Assembly: GCF_033547155.1 (NCBI RefSeq)
Contig: NZ_CP137892.1
Location: forward strand, 3,286,001 to 3,350,000
Length of the DNA: 64,000 nt
Direction: 5' to 3'
Source: Pseudomonas benzenivorans
Lineage (GTDB): Bacteria; Pseudomonadota; Gammaproteobacteria; Pseudomonadales; Pseudomonadaceae
The notes under the pieces are model-generated. The model worked only from the letters and a program-made list of their open reading frames with translations, did no database searches and was not told the origin of the DNA. Of the stretch, positions 35,238-47,153 are shown one piece after another (within the stretch, counting starts at the first letter, position 1; each line of letters begins with the position of its first letter). Both the position numbers and the translations under genes were made by a program.

Positions 35238-37079
35238 ATGAACGAACAGCAAATCCTCTTCGCCTTCGCCACCATCGGCGCATCCGCCCTCGCCTGCCAG
35301 TGGCTGGCCTGGCGCCTGCGCCTGCCGGCAATCCTGTTCCTGCTGATCTGCGGCATCCTCGCCGGACCGGTACTGGGCTGGCTCGACCCCCAGGCGCTGT
35401 TCGGTCCCCTGCTGTTCCCCATGGTGTCGATGGCGGTGGCGCTGATCCTGTTCGAGGGCAGCCTGACCCTGCACCTGTCCGAGTGGCGCGAGATCGGCAC
35501 CGTGGTCCGGCGCATGGTCACGGTGGGCGCCCTGGCCACCTGGGCGGTGATCGCCGCCGCCACCCACTATCTGCTCGGCTTCACCTGGGAGATGGCCCTG
35601 CTGTTCGGCACCCTGACCCTGGTCACCGGTCCCACGGTGATAGTGCCTATGCTGCGCGTGGTGCGGCCCAAGGCTTCGGTGGCCAATATCCTGCGCTGGG
35701 AAGGCATCGTCATCGACCCGATCGGCGCACTGCTGGCCGTGGTGGTGTTCAGCTTCATCATCGCCAGCGGCGAAGGCGAAGGCTGGAGTCAAAGCCTGGC
35801 CACCTTCGCCGGCGTGATTCTCTGCGGCAGCCTGTTCGGCGTCGCCGGTGGCTGGACCCTGGGCCAGGTGCTACGGCGCCAGTGGCTGCCGGACTACCTG
35901 CACAACCTCGCCGTGCTGGCCACCGTGCTCGGCGTGTTCATCGCCTCCAACGAGGCGATGCACGAGTCCGGCCTGCTCGCGGTGACCCTGATGGGCATGT
36001 GGCTGGCCAACATGAAGGGCGTGGACGTGCGGCACATCCTGCACTTCAAGGAGAACCTCAGCGTGCTGCTGATCTCCGGCCTGTTCATCCTGCTCGCCGC
36101 GCGTCTCGACCTCGGCGCCCTGCTGGCCCTGGGGCCGGCGGTGCTGGTTCTGCTGGCGGTGATTCAGTTCGTCGCCCGCCCGCTGAACGTGGCCCTGTCC
36201 ACCTTCGGCTCCAACCTGAACTGGCGCGAACGCGCCCTGCTCGCCTGGATATCCCCGCGCGGCATAGTCGCCGCGGCGGTTTCGGCGATCTTCGCCATCC
36301 GCCTGAGCGAAACCGGCCACGCCGGCGCCGAACTGCTGGTACCGCTGACCTTCGCCGTGATCATCGGCACCGTGGTGCTGCAGAGTGCCACCGCCCGCCC
36401 CCTGGCCAGCCTGCTCAAGGTCGCCGAGCCGGCCCCCAGCGGTTTTCTCATCGTCGGCGCCAACCCGGTGGCGCGGACCATCGGCAAGGCCCTGCAACAA
36501 CTGGGCTGCCGCGTACTGCTGACCGATTCGAGCTGGGAGAACATTCGCGCCGCGCGCATGGACAACCTGCCGACCTACTTCGGCAACCCCGCCTCCCAGC
36601 ATGCCGAGGCGCACCTCGATCTGGTCGGCATCGGTCACCTGCTGGCGCTGTCGCCGGCCGGCGAGCTGAATACCCTGGCGAGCATGCGCTTCCGCCACGA
36701 ATTCGGCCACGCCCGCCTGTTCAGCCTGGCCAGCGGCCAGGAAAGCCGGCGCAGCGACAAACACCGCGCCAGCGACGAACACCGCGGCCGTCCCCTGGGC
36801 AACCAGGCACTGACCTACCCCCATGCAGCCAGTCGCCTGGCCAAGGGCGCCGAGCTGTACAGCACGACCCTGACCGACAGCTTCACCTGGAGCGAATACC
36901 AGGCCCTGCACGGCTCACGCGCCACGCTGCTGTTCGCCCGCGACCGCGAAGGCTGGGTGCACGTAGTGACGCCACAGAGCAACCTGCAACCGCAGAGTGG
37001 CTGGACCCTGGTGGCCCTGGTCGAGCCCCAGCCGGCGGGCAGCGAGAGCGCCGAGCTGGAAAGCCTGCAGACCTCATAA
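35238..37079 (+). CDS. Cation/proton antiporter (CPA1/NhaP type) with C-terminal TrkA-N-like domain
   Basis: 613 aa. About 12 membrane segments fill residues 1-395, including RLPAILFLLICGILAGPVLG, LILFEGSLTLHL and WEGIVIDPIGALLAV. The remainder is a cytosolic Rossmann-like domain (FLIVGANPVARTIGKALQQL) like TrkA-N, which may sense nucleotide. It exchanges Na+ or K+ for H+ in the inner membrane. AAGGA precedes the ATG, and the gene is divergent from xerD, as I remember for its P. aeruginosa counterpart. Confidence 0.88.
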   Translation: MNEQQILFAFATIGASALACQWLAWRLRLPAILFLLICGILAGPVLGWLDPQALFGPLLFPMVSMAVALILFEGSLTLHLSEWREIGTVVRRMVTVGALATWAVIAAATHYLLGFTWEMALLFGTLTLVTGPTVIVPMLRVVRPKASVANILRWEGIVIDPIGALLAVVVFSFIIASGEGEGWSQSLATFAGVILCGSLFGVAGGWTLGQVLRRQWLPDYLHNLAVLATVLGVFIASNEAMHESGLLAVTLMGMWLANMKGVDVRHILHFKENLSVLLISGLFILLAARLDLGALLALGPAVLVLLAVIQFVARPLNVALSTFGSNLNWRERALLAWISPRGIVAAAVSAIFAIRLSETGHAGAELLVPLTFAVIIGTVVLQSATARPLASLLKVAEPAPSGFLIVGANPVARTIGKALQQLGCRVLLTDSSWENIRAARMDNLPTYFGNPASQHAEAHLDLVGIGHLLALSPAGELNTLASMRFRHEFGHARLFSLASGQESRRSDKHRASDEHRGRPLGNQALTYPHAASRLAKGAELYSTTLTDSFTWSEYQALHGSRATLLFARDREGWVHVVTPQSNLQPQSGWTLVALVEPQPAGSESAELESLQTS

Positions 37080-37088
37080 ACGCCAAAG

Positions 37089-37115
37089 TCCCTGGTCGCC
37101 CGCGCCGACCAGGGA
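37089..37115 (+). terminator. Hairpin after the antiporter gene
   Basis: TCCCTGGTCG (37089-37098) pairs with CGACCAGGGA (37106-37115), a 10-bp stem and 7-nt loop 9 nt after the stop. There is no T-run, so it may be rho-assisted. The rest of the 279-bp gap to rplS (37080-37358) holds only this and the next hairpin. Confidence 0.5.
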
Positions 37116-37313
37116 CCTATCCCGCGCCGCGGCGCGCAAGCCCAGGCGAAGCCCCTTGCATTCTCACGCCCTCAGGCCACCCGCCGCACCGGCATGAGCC
37201 GGCCAATCCGGACGCCACCACACCACCGCCAAGGCGCTCGCCCCTCCCGACGCTGCGACGCCGGGCGTACGGGCGGAATAATGCGCCCCCATCACTTGCT
37301 CACACCAGAAACG

Positions 37314-37341
37314 AAAAAAGCAGCCCGAGGGCTGCTTTTTT
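37314..37341. terminator. Bidirectional terminator after rplS
   Basis: A6, stem GCAGCC, loop CGAG, stem GGCTGC, T6. A clear intrinsic terminator for the rpsP-rimM-trmD-rplS operon, 17 nt beyond the rplS stop. Confidence 0.93.
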
Positions 37342-37358
37342 CTGCAGGGAAGCGCGCC

Positions 37359-37709
37359 TTAGGCGAGCTTTTCCTTGATGCGCGCGGCCTTGCCGGACAG
37401 ATCGCGCAGGTAGTACAGCTTGGCCTTGCGCACGTCACCACGACGCTTGACAGCCAGGCTGTCGACCAGCGGGCTGTAGGTCTGGAAAGTACGCTCGACA
37501 CCGACACCGCTGGAGATCTTGCGCACGGTGAAGGCGCTGTTCAGGCCACGGTTGCGCTTGGCGATGACGACGCCTTCGAAGGCCTGCAGACGCTGACGGT
37601 CGCCTTCCTTCACCTTGACCTGAACGACCACGGTGTCGCCTGGGGCGAAGGCCGGGATCTCTTTGTTCATCTGCTCGGCTTCGAGCTGCTGGATAATCTT
37701 GTTAGTCAT
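37359..37709 (-). CDS. rplS: 50S ribosomal protein L19
   Basis: 116 aa, standard length. [40 protein letters not shown] and [14 protein letters not shown] are diagnostic. L19 sits at the 30S-50S interface. It is the last gene of the conserved four-gene operon, 39 bp after trmD and followed by a strong terminator. Confidence 0.98.
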   Translation of the reverse strand: MTNKIIQQLEAEQMNKEIPAFAPGDTVVVQVKVKEGDRQRLQAFEGVVIAKRNRGLNSAFTVRKISSGVGVERTFQTYSPLVDSLAVKRRGDVRKAKLYYLRDLSGKAARIKEKLA

Positions 37710-37748
37710 GCTGCGCTCCTAAGACAGACCTCGTCTGCCATCGATACC

Positions 37749-38501
37749 TTAACTATCGTCCCGCTGGCGGATGTATTCCTCCAGCAGCTTCTTCTCTTCT
37801 CCAGAAAGCGAGCGGCTATCCAGAAGATCGACACGGCGCTCCCAGGTCCGACCAAGGGACTGCTGCAAACGCCAGCGCCGGATGTGTTCATGGTTGCCGC
37901 TAAGCAACACCTCGGGAACACGTTTATCCGCATACACCTCCGGGCGGGTGTAGTGCGGGCAGTCGAGCAGGCCATCCGTAAAGGAGTCCTCCTCGGCCGA
38001 GTCCGCATGACCTAGTGCACCAGGCAAGAGGCGCGTTACCGCATCGATCAGCACCATGGCCGGAAGCTCACCGCCGGACAGGACGTAATCGCCGATCGAC
38101 CATTCTTCATCGACATGCGCCTCGATAAAGCGCTCGTCGATGCCTTCGTAGCGTCCGGCGATGAGGATCAGTGCCTCCTCCTTCGCCAGTTCGCGTACCG
38201 CTGACTGGGTCAGCTTACGGCCTTGCGGCGAGAGGTAAATCACCTTCGCCTCACCCCCCGCGGCCTGCTTCGCACCCTGCAAAGCATCCTCGAGCGGCTT
38301 GATCTTCATCACCATACCCGGACCGCCACCGAAAGGCCGATCATCCACCGTGTGGTGACGGTCTGTGGTGTAGCTCCGCGGGTTCCAACAGGTCAGCTGC
38401 AACAGCCCCTGCTTCACCGCACGGCTAGTGATGCCGTATTCGCCGATGGCGGCAAACATCTCCGGGAACAACGTAATGACTTCGACGCGCAAGCTCGGCA
38501 T
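37749..38501 (-). CDS. trmD: tRNA (guanine-N1)-methyltransferase
   Basis: 250 aa. The trefoil-knot SAM site ([41 protein letters not shown]) and [21 protein letters not shown] (shown in part) identify TrmD, which methylates G37 of tRNAs to prevent frameshifting. The ATG at 38501 begins [16 protein letters not shown], 5 nt after the rimM stop, so the two are coupled. Confidence 0.96.
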   Translation of the reverse strand: MPSLRVEVITLFPEMFAAIGEYGITSRAVKQGLLQLTCWNPRSYTTDRHHTVDDRPFGGGPGMVMKIKPLEDALQGAKQAAGGEAKVIYLSPQGRKLTQSAVRELAKEEALILIAGRYEGIDERFIEAHVDEEWSIGDYVLSGGELPAMVLIDAVTRLLPGALGHADSAEEDSFTDGLLDCPHYTRPEVYADKRVPEVLLSGNHEHIRRWRLQQSLGRTWERRVDLLDSRSLSGEEKKLLEEYIRQRDDS

Positions 38502-38506
38502 GGCGT

Positions 38507-39043
38507 TCAGAAGTCCGCGTCCCAGTCCACCCGCATCTCGCCGGCAGCCAGGTCGATCGACAGCACACATTGCCCGGTATAGGGCAGCAGGCGTTCGCGA
38601 TCATCCAGACTGCCCGGGCTGGGCTTGACCACCATCACATCGTTGGCACCGGTCTCGAACAGGTGGTCGATCTTGCCGAGCAACTGCCCCGCCTGATCGA
38701 TGACGCTGAGACCTTCCAACTGATACCAGTAGAACTCGCCTTCGCTCAGTTCCGGCAACTCGCTACGGGCCACGCAAATCTCGAAACCGGCGTAGCTACG
38801 CGCCACTTCGCGATCGTCGAGCCCCTTGAGCTTCGCTACCAGGACCTTGCCCTGCAGGCGGCCACTGGCCAATTCGACCTGCTTTACCTCGTTATCGCGC
38901 CTGAGCGTCCAACGACGGTAGTCGAGCACGTTATCCACGGGATCGGTAAAGGAGTACACCTTCACCTCCCCTCGCACGCCATGCACCGAAACGATCTTGC
39001 CGAGTACAACCAGATCCTCGGCAGGTGCCGGCGTCGTGCTCAT
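38507..39043 (-). CDS. rimM: 16S rRNA processing protein RimM
   Basis: 178 aa. The N-terminal beta-barrel ([20 protein letters not shown]) and C-terminal PRC-barrel ([13 protein letters not shown]) are present. It binds S19 and helps mature the 30S head. It lies 9 nt after rpsP and 5 nt before trmD. Confidence 0.96.
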   Translation of the reverse strand: MSTTPAPAEDLVVLGKIVSVHGVRGEVKVYSFTDPVDNVLDYRRWTLRRDNEVKQVELASGRLQGKVLVAKLKGLDDREVARSYAGFEICVARSELPELSEGEFYWYQLEGLSVIDQAGQLLGKIDHLFETGANDVMVVKPSPGSLDDRERLLPYTGQCVLSIDLAAGEMRVDWDADF

Positions 39044-39052
39044 AGGGAGTGC

Positions 39053-39304
39053 TTAGGCTGCGGCCTTAGCAGCTTCCTTCAGCAGCTGAGCAACACGCTC
39101 AGACGGCTGCGCGCCCTGGCTCAGCCAGTAGTTGGCACGCTCTTGATTCACGGACAGCTTCACTTCGGCACCCGAGGCAATCGGATTGAAGAAGCCGATG
39201 CGCTCAACGAAGCGACCATCGCGCGCATTGCGGCTGTTGGTCACGGTCAGGTGGTAGAAGGGGCGCTTTTTGGAGCCGCCACGAGCAAGACGGATGGTTA
39301 CCAT
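39053..39304 (-). CDS. rpsP: 30S ribosomal protein S16
   Basis: 83 aa. [20 protein letters not shown] and [12 protein letters not shown] are diagnostic. AGGAACGA precedes the ATG at 39304. It is the first gene of the rpsP-rimM-trmD-rplS operon; the promoter should lie in 39305-39400, an AT-richer stretch before the ffh end. Confidence 0.97.
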   Translation of the reverse strand: MVTIRLARGGSKKRPFYHLTVTNSRNARDGRFVERIGFFNPIASGAEVKLSVNQERANYWLSQGAQPSERVAQLLKEAAKAAA

Positions 39305-39511
39305 TGAACTTCGTTCCTGTAGTCGGTGCTGCAAAACTGAAATGCACGCATAGGGCACTAGGCCCGAAAGGCCGCATATTCTAAGGATTATCCGGCTTTT
39401 TGCAAATCTCTTTTTGGGCCCGCCGGTCGCAGCCACGAGCAAGCCCCCAGCCACGGGGCGCGAGACGCGCACCGCGCCTTCTACGCCACGCTTCGCGAAG
39501 GCAGGCCTGGG

Positions 39512-40888
<1,377 letters not shown>

Positions 40889-41045
40889 GCGCGTTCCTTT
40901 CGGGTTCTTCTGAACCGAGGCTGAGCTTGCGGCAGGCGGCGGATTATAGCGAAGAGTCCGGGGCGCCGACACCGCCAGCGGTCTTTCGTGGGCCGCCGGT
41001 TGTATGCCACACTCAGCGCCTTTCGGGCCTGCCCAACAAGGACTT

Positions 41046-41846
41046 ATGCACCCTCTGCTGCCCAGCCTCGCAGCCGCCTGCCTGTACGCCGGCGCCACTG
41101 CCTACCAGAGCCTTCGACTCACGCGGCGCGTCGCGCCGGACAAACGCCTGCTGGCCCTGCTCGGCGTGCTCGCCCTGCTCTTTCACGGCGCCAGCCTGTT
41201 CGCGCAGATGAGCCACAGCGCCGGCCTGGCCCTGGACTTCTTCAATGCCGCCAGCCTGATCGCCTTCGCGGTGATCCTGCTGAGCCTGCTGGCCTGCCTG
41301 CGCATGCCGGTGGAAAATCTGCTGCTGCTGCTCTTTCCCCTGGGATGTCTGACGGTATTGCTGGCGCAGCTGATGCCCAACGGTACCCTGCGACCGATCA
41401 ACGAGGAGCCGGGCATCCTCGCCCACATCCTGCTGTCGATCATCGCCTACGGCATCCTGACCATCGCCGCGTTCCAGTCCCTGCTGCTGTTGCTGCAGGA
41501 CTACCAGCTCAAGCACAAGCACCCGTCCGGCCTGATCAAGAGCTTCCCGCCGCTGCAAACCATGGAAAGCCTGCTGTTCGGCTTCCTCTGGGCCGGCTGG
41601 ATACTGCTCTCGCTGTCGCTGCTGTCCGGCGCGCTGTTTCTCGACGACCTGCTCGCCCAACACCTGGCGCACAAGACCATCCTCTCCAGCTTCGCCTGGG
41701 TGGTGTTCGCCGTGCTGCTATGGGGTCGCCATCAGCTCGGCTGGCGCGGGCACAAGGCCATCCGCTGGACCCTGGCGGGCTTCTGCCTGCTGATGCTGGC
41801 GTATTTCGGCAGCAAGCTGGTCCGCGAATTCATCCTGCATATCTAG
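41046..41846 (+). CDS. CcsA/YpjD-family inner-membrane protein
   Basis: 266 aa with about eight membrane helices. The pattern EEPGILAHILLSIIAYGIL and KTILSSFAWVVFAVLLWGRH matches the cytochrome c assembly protein (CcsA/CcmC-like) domain found in YpjD. Histidines in HILLS, HKTILS and HQLGW may sit near haem, but a role in haem handling is not shown for this subgroup. AAGGA precedes the ATG at 41046. It is followed after 10 bp by the CorC-like gene, an order I recall from other pseudomonads next to ffh. Confidence 0.85.
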   Translation: MHPLLPSLAAACLYAGATAYQSLRLTRRVAPDKRLLALLGVLALLFHGASLFAQMSHSAGLALDFFNAASLIAFAVILLSLLACLRMPVENLLLLLFPLGCLTVLLAQLMPNGTLRPINEEPGILAHILLSIIAYGILTIAAFQSLLLLLQDYQLKHKHPSGLIKSFPPLQTMESLLFGFLWAGWILLSLSLLSGALFLDDLLAQHLAHKTILSSFAWVVFAVLLWGRHQLGWRGHKAIRWTLAGFCLLMLAYFGSKLVREFILHI

Positions 41847-41856
41847 GCCCTGCCCC

Positions 41857-43143
41857 GTGGACAACCTACACCCCGGCTTCCTGATCGGCCTGCTGGTCTT
41901 CCTGCTGGCCTGCTCGGCCTTCTTCTCCAGCTCGGAGACCGGCCTGCTCAGCCTCAACCGCTATCGCCTGCGCCACCTGGCCAAGGAGGGCCATCGCGGC
42001 GCCAAGCGGGTCAGCGACCTGCTCAGCCGCCCGGACCGCCTGCTCGGCACCATTCTGATCGGCAACAACTTCGTCAACATCCTCGCTTCGGCCATCGCCA
42101 CCGTACTGGCCATCCAGCTGTGGGGCGAGGCCGGCATCGCCATCGCCACTATCGGCCTGACCGTGGCGCTGCTGATCTTCGGCGAGATCACCCCCAAGAC
42201 CCTGGCCGCCCTGCACCCGGAGCGGGTCGCCTACCCCTTCAGCCTGCCGCTGCTGCTGCTGCTCAAGCTGTTCTACCCCCTGGTGGTGCTGCTCAGCTGG
42301 ATCAGCAACGGCCTGCTGCGGTTGCTCGGCGTCGACCCGGCCAGCAAGAGCAGCGACAGCCTGACCACCGAGGAGCTGCGCAGCGTGGTGCGCGAGTCCG
42401 GCCACGAGCTGCCGAAGAACCGCCAGAGCATGCTGCTGGGCATCCTCGACCTGGAGAAGGTCACGGTGAACGACATCATGATCCCGCGTCACGAGGTGGT
42501 CGGCATCGACCTGGAAGACGACATCGAGACCATCATCGCCCAGCTGCGCACCACCCCGCACACCCGCCTGCCGGTGTTCCGCGAGGACATCAACCAGATC
42601 GAGGGCGTGGTGCACATGCGCCAGATCGCCCGCCTGCTGAGCCACGACCAGCTGGACAAGGAGGCCCTGCTCGGCGCCTGCAACGAGCCCTACTTCGTCC
42701 CGGAAAGCACGCCGCTGTCGACCCAGCTGTTCAACTTCCAGAAGCACAAGCGGCGCATCGGCATCGTGGTCGACGAATACGGCGATGTGATCGGCATCGT
42801 CACCCTGGAGGACATCCTCGAAGAGATAGTCGGCGACTTCAACAACCAGGACAGCCTGCGCAGCCCGGACATCCACCCCCAGGAAGACGGCACCCAGGTG
42901 ATCGACGGCGCCGCCTATATCCGCGAGGTGAACAAGGCCCTCGACTGGCACCTGCCCTGCGACGGCCCCAAGACCCTCAACGGCCTGATCACCGAGGCCC
43001 TGGAAAGCATTCCCGACAGCGCCGTGTGCCTGAAGATCGGCCCCTATCGCCTGGAGATCCTGCAATCCTCGGAGAACCGGGTGAAGAGCGTGCGGGTCTG
43101 GCAGGTCAGCCAGCAGGCCCAGCCGGAGCCGGCGCAAGACTAA
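41857..43143 (+). CDS. HlyC/CorC-family (CNNM-like) transporter with CBS domains
   Basis: 428 aa. A DUF21/CNNM membrane domain (about 1-190, with SAFFSSSETGLLSLNRYRL near the start), two CBS domains (about 205-325, IMIPRHEVVGIDLEDD) and a C-terminal CorC_HlyC domain. Such proteins are implicated in Mg2+/Co2+ efflux or membrane homeostasis. The start is a GTG. The last 38 bp overlap the end of the convergent SGNH gene. Confidence 0.9.
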   Translation: MDNLHPGFLIGLLVFLLACSAFFSSSETGLLSLNRYRLRHLAKEGHRGAKRVSDLLSRPDRLLGTILIGNNFVNILASAIATVLAIQLWGEAGIAIATIGLTVALLIFGEITPKTLAALHPERVAYPFSLPLLLLLKLFYPLVVLLSWISNGLLRLLGVDPASKSSDSLTTEELRSVVRESGHELPKNRQSMLLGILDLEKVTVNDIMIPRHEVVGIDLEDDIETIIAQLRTTPHTRLPVFREDINQIEGVVHMRQIARLLSHDQLDKEALLGACNEPYFVPESTPLSTQLFNFQKHKRRIGIVVDEYGDVIGIVTLEDILEEIVGDFNNQDSLRSPDIHPQEDGTQVIDGAAYIREVNKALDWHLPCDGPKTLNGLITEALESIPDSAVCLKIGPYRLEILQSSENRVKSVRVWQVSQQAQPEPAQD

Positions 43144-43855
43144 GGGCCCCGGCCACCCCTTCGGCCCACAGGCGATAGCCCAGGGCGGACGGGTGATAGC
43201 CGTCCAGCGCCAGGTACTCGGCGGCAAACGGCAAGTCCAACGGGCAGTAGTCCGCGGCTATCCGCCCTGCCACCTCACGCAGCCCCGCATCCAGCAGCGC
43301 GGCCCGCACTCCGAGCAACGTCCGCAGCAGCCAGGGCAAGGCGCGAAAGTGCTGCAAGGGCGGTACGCCAGTGAAGACCACTCGCGCACCGCCCGCGGCC
43401 AAGGTCTCCGCCATGTCGCCGAGGGCCCGCTGCCAGCGGCGTATCGAGGTCAAGGCCGTGCTGTCGTTGACCCCGAAGACCAGCAGCACCAGCTCCGGCG
43501 AATCGTCCAGCACCTGCGGCAGCAGGCGCTTCCGGGCCTCGGCGACGGTGATGCCGTTCTCGCCACAGGCCCGCCAGACCACCGGCCGCCCCTGGCGCTC
43601 GCACAGGGCCCGGGCCAGGCAACCGACCAAGGCTTGGGACAGGCAGCTGACGCCGACCCCAGCCACGGTCGACTCGCCGAGCACCAGCAGAAGCAAGGGC
43701 TTGCCCGGCAACTGCCCACCGGCCACCCCCTGCAGCGGTCCGGCCGCCGGCGCCAACCTCAGTGCCCGACGACGGGTATGCAACGCCAGCGGCAGGAGCA
43801 ACGGCAGCGCCGGCACCAGCAGCAGCCACCAGCGCAGCCCGCGCCAGCGACTCAC
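43106..43855 (-). CDS. SGNH/GDSL-family esterase, membrane-anchored
   Basis: 249 aa. One N-terminal membrane anchor (about 9-25), then the SGNH blocks: VLGESTVAG (S62; GES instead of the usual GDS), a CGENGITV Gly block, FGVND (Asn block) and DGYHPS with the catalytic D/H. Substrate unknown. It starts 4 nt from the end of purT, overlapping its stop region, and its 3' end overlaps the CorC-like gene by 38 bp in the opposite direction. Confidence 0.82.
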   Translation of the reverse strand: MSRWRGLRWWLLLVPALPLLLPLALHTRRRALRLAPAAGPLQGVAGGQLPGKPLLLLVLGESTVAGVGVSCLSQALVGCLARALCERQGRPVVWRACGENGITVAEARKRLLPQVLDDSPELVLLVFGVNDSTALTSIRRWQRALGDMAETLAAGGARVVFTGVPPLQHFRALPWLLRTLLGVRAALLDAGLREVAGRIAADYCPLDLPFAAEYLALDGYHPSALGYRLWAEGVAGALSLAPAPAGPAG

Positions 43856-45033
43856 AACTCGACGCTGACCGCCCGAGCCGCGCGCGCCGCCTTGTCGCGC
43901 GCCGCCTGCAGCGATTCGGCGCGGGCCAGGGCCACCCCCATGCGCCGCTGACCGCTGACCTGCGGCTTGCCGAACAGGCGCAAGGCGGTATCCGGCTCGG
44001 CCAGGGCCGCGTCAAGATGGGCGAACGCCACCTGCTGCGACTCGCCCTCGGCCAGCACCACCGCCGAAGCCGAGGGACCCAGCTGGCGGATCGCCGGAAT
44101 CGGCAGGCCGAGGATGGCCCGCGCATGCAGGGCGAACTCGGACAGGTCCTGGGATATCAGGGTGACCAGGCCGGTGTCGTGGGGGCGCGGGGATATCTCG
44201 CAGAACCACACCCGATCGCCCTTGACGAACAGCTCGACGCCGAACAGCCCACGCCCGCCCAGGGCCTCGGTCACCGCCAGGGCGATGCGTTCGGCTTCGG
44301 CCTGAGCGCCGGGACTCATCGGCTGAGGCTGCCAGGACTCCTGGTAGTCGCCCCGGACCTGACGATGCCCGACCGGCGCACAGAAGGTGGTACCGCCGGC
44401 GTGGCGCACGGTAAGCAGGGCGATCTCGTAGTCGAAGTCGACGAAGCCCTCGACTATCACCCGCCCCTTGCCGGCACGACCGCCGGCCTGGGCATAGTCC
44501 CAGGCCGATTGCAGGTCATCGATGGACTTGAGCAGCGACTGGCCCTTGCCCGAGGAGCTCATGATCGGCTTGATCAGGCAGGGGAAGCCCAGGGCCTGCA
44601 CCGCGGCACGGCACTGCTCGAAGGAATCGGCGAAGCGGTAGGGCGAGGTCGGCAACCCCAGCTCCTCGGCCGCCAGGCGGCGGATGCCCTCGCGGTTCAT
44701 GGTCAGCTGGGCGGCGCGGGCACTAGGGATCACGCAGTAGCCTTCTTCTTCCAGCTCCACCAGGGTGGCCGTGGCGATGGCCTCGATCTCCGGGACTATG
44801 TAGTGCGGGCGCTCCAGCTCGATCACCGCCCGAAGCGCCGCGCCGTCGAGCATGTCCAGGACATGGCTGCGGTGCGCCACCTGCATGGCCGGGGCGTTGG
44901 CGTAACGATCCACGGCGATCACCTCGACACCGAAGCGCTGCAACTCGATCACCACTTCCTTGCCCAGCTCGCCAGCGCCGCACAGCAGCACACGGGTCGC
45001 GCTCGGCGACAGCGGGGTTCCGATACGGGACAT
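43852..45033 (-). CDS. purT: Formate-dependent phosphoribosylglycinamide formyltransferase 2
   Basis: 393 aa, the family length. ATP-grasp enzyme: [19 protein letters not shown] at the N-terminus, [12 protein letters not shown] for ATP, and [20 protein letters not shown] with the metal ligands. It uses formate and ATP to formylate GAR, a folate-independent alternative to PurN. GAGGAAG precedes the ATG at 45033. It is the second purine gene of the window, apart from purL and guaAB. Confidence 0.96.
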   Translation of the reverse strand: MSRIGTPLSPSATRVLLCGAGELGKEVVIELQRFGVEVIAVDRYANAPAMQVAHRSHVLDMLDGAALRAVIELERPHYIVPEIEAIATATLVELEEEGYCVIPSARAAQLTMNREGIRRLAAEELGLPTSPYRFADSFEQCRAAVQALGFPCLIKPIMSSSGKGQSLLKSIDDLQSAWDYAQAGGRAGKGRVIVEGFVDFDYEIALLTVRHAGGTTFCAPVGHRQVRGDYQESWQPQPMSPGAQAEAERIALAVTEALGGRGLFGVELFVKGDRVWFCEISPRPHDTGLVTLISQDLSEFALHARAILGLPIPAIRQLGPSASAVVLAEGESQQVAFAHLDAALAEPDTALRLFGKPQVSGQRRMGVALARAESLQAARDKAARAARAVSVEL

Positions 45034-45088
45034 AAGACTTCCTCGGGATAGTGCGAATAAGAAGGGGGCTGCAATGAACGAAAGGCGC

Positions 45089-45280
45089 CTAGAGCAGCAC
45101 GCCCTTGGCCTCGGCACGCGCATGGCAGCGCGCCAGCACCTGGCGCCGCTCGCCGTCGTCCATCCGGCTCCAGCGAGTGATCTCGGCGACGTTACGCTGG
45201 CAACCGATGCAGATATCCTCATCGTCCAGCGCGCAGATGCTCACGCAGGGCGAAGCGACTGGACGCTCTACGGGCCTCAT
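45089..45280 (-). CDS. DUF1289 small cysteine-rich protein
   Basis: 63 aa. C12-x3-C16 and C24-x2-C27 ([20 protein letters not shown]) define DUF1289, probably binding a metal or an Fe-S cluster. Its ATG overlaps the upstream gene's stop (ATGA), so it is translationally coupled to the gamma-carbonic-anhydrase-like gene. Confidence 0.87.
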   Translation of the reverse strand: MRPVERPVASPCVSICALDDEDICIGCQRNVAEITRWSRMDDGERRQVLARCHARAEAKGVLL

Positions 45281-45801
45281 GATTCCTGCTCGGCCAGCTC
45301 GCGGGCATAGCGCTGGGCGTTGTGCACATAGTGGGCGGCGCTGGCCTCGAGCATCTTCTTCTGCTCCTCGCTCAGGCTGCGAATCACCTTGCCCGGGGAG
45401 CCGACCACCAGGGAGCCGTCGGGGATCTCCTTGCCCTCGCCGATCAGGGTGTTGGCGCCGATGATGCAGTACTTGCCGATCCTGGCGCCGTTGAGCACCA
45501 CGGCGTTGATGCCGATCAGGCTGTAATCGCCCACCGAGCAGCCATGCAGCATGGCCTTGTGGCCGATGGTCACGCCCTTGCCGATGGAAAGCGGAAAGCC
45601 CATGTCGGTGTGCATCACCGTGCCGTCCTGGACGTTGCTCTGCTCGCCGATATGGATCGGCTCGTTGTCGCCGCGCAATACCGCGTTGAACCAGACGCTG
45701 GCACCGGCCTCCAGCTTGACCTTGCCGATCAGCGTGGCATTGGGCGCCACCCAGCTGTCCGGGTGAGCCTCGACCCGCACGGGTCCCAGGCGGTATTTCA
45801 T
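45277..45801 (-). CDS. Gamma-carbonic-anhydrase-family protein (YrdA/PaaY-like)
   Basis: 174 aa. A left-handed beta-helix of hexapeptide repeats ([20 protein letters not shown]) with the zinc histidines in VMHTDMG and [11 protein letters not shown] trimeric enzyme of this family may be a carbonic anhydrase or a CoA thioesterase-like protein; sequence alone does not decide. It is coupled to a DUF1289 gene downstream. Confidence 0.9.
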   Translation of the reverse strand: MKYRLGPVRVEAHPDSWVAPNATLIGKVKLEAGASVWFNAVLRGDNEPIHIGEQSNVQDGTVMHTDMGFPLSIGKGVTIGHKAMLHGCSVGDYSLIGINAVVLNGARIGKYCIIGANTLIGEGKEIPDGSLVVGSPGKVIRSLSEEQKKMLEASAAHYVHNAQRYARELAEQES

Positions 45802-45823
45802 GGACGGTTCCTCTGCTTGCGAT

Positions 45824-46426
45824 TCAATTGAGCGCGATGTAGTGCGCGGGCGGCTGGTGCAGGGCGATTCCGGCGTCGTACAGCAGGTTGACCAGCTCCA
45901 CCAGCATGATCGCCGTCAGCCCCCAGATCTTGTACTCGCCGTAGCGGTAGCTCGGCACGTACCAGCTCTGCCCGAGGTAATCGATGCGATGGGTCACCTC
46001 CCGCGGATCGTCGCGGAAGAACGCCAGCGGCACCGAGAACACCGAGGCGATCTCGCCGTCGTTCGCCCGGTACTCCACGTAGTCCGGCACCAACCCGACA
46101 TAGGGCGTGACCTGGATGCCATGGCGCGACACCACCGAGCTGAGCGGCCCGATCACCTCCACCAGCCCCGGCGGCAGGCCGATCTCCTCCTCCGCCTCGC
46201 GCAACGCGGTGCGGATCAGGTCCACGTCCTCCGGATCGCGCCGCCCGCCGGGGAAGGCCACCTCGCCACCGTGGGTGGACAGGCCGCTGGCGCGCAGGGT
46301 CAGCACCACCTCCGGCTCGTCGCTACGGGTGATAGGCACCAGCACAGCCGCCTCGGGGAAGCTGCGGTCGGTCTCCAGATGGCGCGGACTGTGACCGCGC
46401 ACGCGGTGGAGTAGCTCATCCAGCAT
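45824..46426 (-). CDS. Nudix CoA pyrophosphatase (NudL-like)
   Basis: 200 aa. [20 protein letters not shown] followed by [10 protein letters not shown] gives the Nudix box with the UPF0035 (CoA diphosphatase) extension. [19 protein letters not shown] is also typical. It hydrolyses CoA or acyl-CoA to phosphopantetheine. The ATG at 46426 begins [16 protein letters not shown]. It is divergent from a second Nudix gene 152 bp away. Confidence 0.88.
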   Translation of the reverse strand: MLDELLHRVRGHSPRHLETDRSFPEAAVLVPITRSDEPEVVLTLRASGLSTHGGEVAFPGGRRDPEDVDLIRTALREAEEEIGLPPGLVEVIGPLSSVVSRHGIQVTPYVGLVPDYVEYRANDGEIASVFSVPLAFFRDDPREVTHRIDYLGQSWYVPSYRYGEYKIWGLTAIMLVELVNLLYDAGIALHQPPAHYIALN

Positions 46427-46578
46427 GGGCACTCTCGGGCTTGTTTTCCGCCCCGGATAATCGCATGAAAGCCGCGCACCACCCAAGCCCACCGACTCCG
46501 GCCGCCCCGGATACCCGGTCCGCTTGCCGCCAGCCCCCGACGCGCGCCAAGATAGATAATGAGCCCGGAGGATTCGGC

Positions 46579-47136
46579 ATGAAGTTCTGCAGCCAGTGCG
46601 GCAGCCCGGTCACCCAGCGCGTCCCCGCCGGCGACAATCGCCCGCGCTATGTCTGCGGTCACTGCCACACCATCCACTACCAGAACCCGCGCATCGTCGC
46701 CGGCTGCCTGCCGGTGTGGGGCGAACAGGTGCTGCTGTGCCGCCGCGCCATCGAACCGCGTCGCGGCTACTGGACCCTGCCCGCCGGCTTCATGGAGAAC
46801 GGCGAGACCCTCGAGCAGGCGGCAGCGCGGGAAACCGAGGAAGAGGCCTGCGCCCGGGTCCGCGACCTGAACCTCTACACCCTGTTCGACCTGCCGCACA
46901 TCAATCAGGTGTACCTGTTCTTTCGCGCCGAACTGGTGGACCTGGACTTCGCCGCGGGCGAGGAAAGCCTGGAAGTACAGCTGTTCGATGAGAACGAGAT
47001 CCCTTGGTCAGCGCTGGCTTTCCCGACCGTGGCCCGTACCCTAGAATGCTTCTTCGCCGACCGCCGGGAGCATGTCTACCCGGTTCGCAACGAGCCTCTG
47101 GAGGCCTTGCGCGCGCACTTCAGGAAACCCCTTTGA
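46579..47136 (+). CDS. Zinc-ribbon Nudix hydrolase
   Basis: 185 aa. An N-terminal zinc ribbon (C4-x2-C7, C26-x2-C29) precedes a Nudix box (GFMENGETLEQAAARETEEE, then A). This arrangement is like NADH-pyrophosphatase-type or ADP-ribose-type Nudix enzymes, but it lacks the long NudC N-terminal domain, so substrate is open. GGAGG before the ATG at 46579 fixes the start. Its TGA overlaps an in-frame TTG of the next gene. Confidence 0.87.
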   Translation: MKFCSQCGSPVTQRVPAGDNRPRYVCGHCHTIHYQNPRIVAGCLPVWGEQVLLCRRAIEPRRGYWTLPAGFMENGETLEQAAARETEEEACARVRDLNLYTLFDLPHINQVYLFFRAELVDLDFAAGEESLEVQLFDENEIPWSALAFPTVARTLECFFADRREHVYPVRNEPLEALRAHFRKPL

Positions 47137-47153
47137 CCGCGGATATCACCCCC

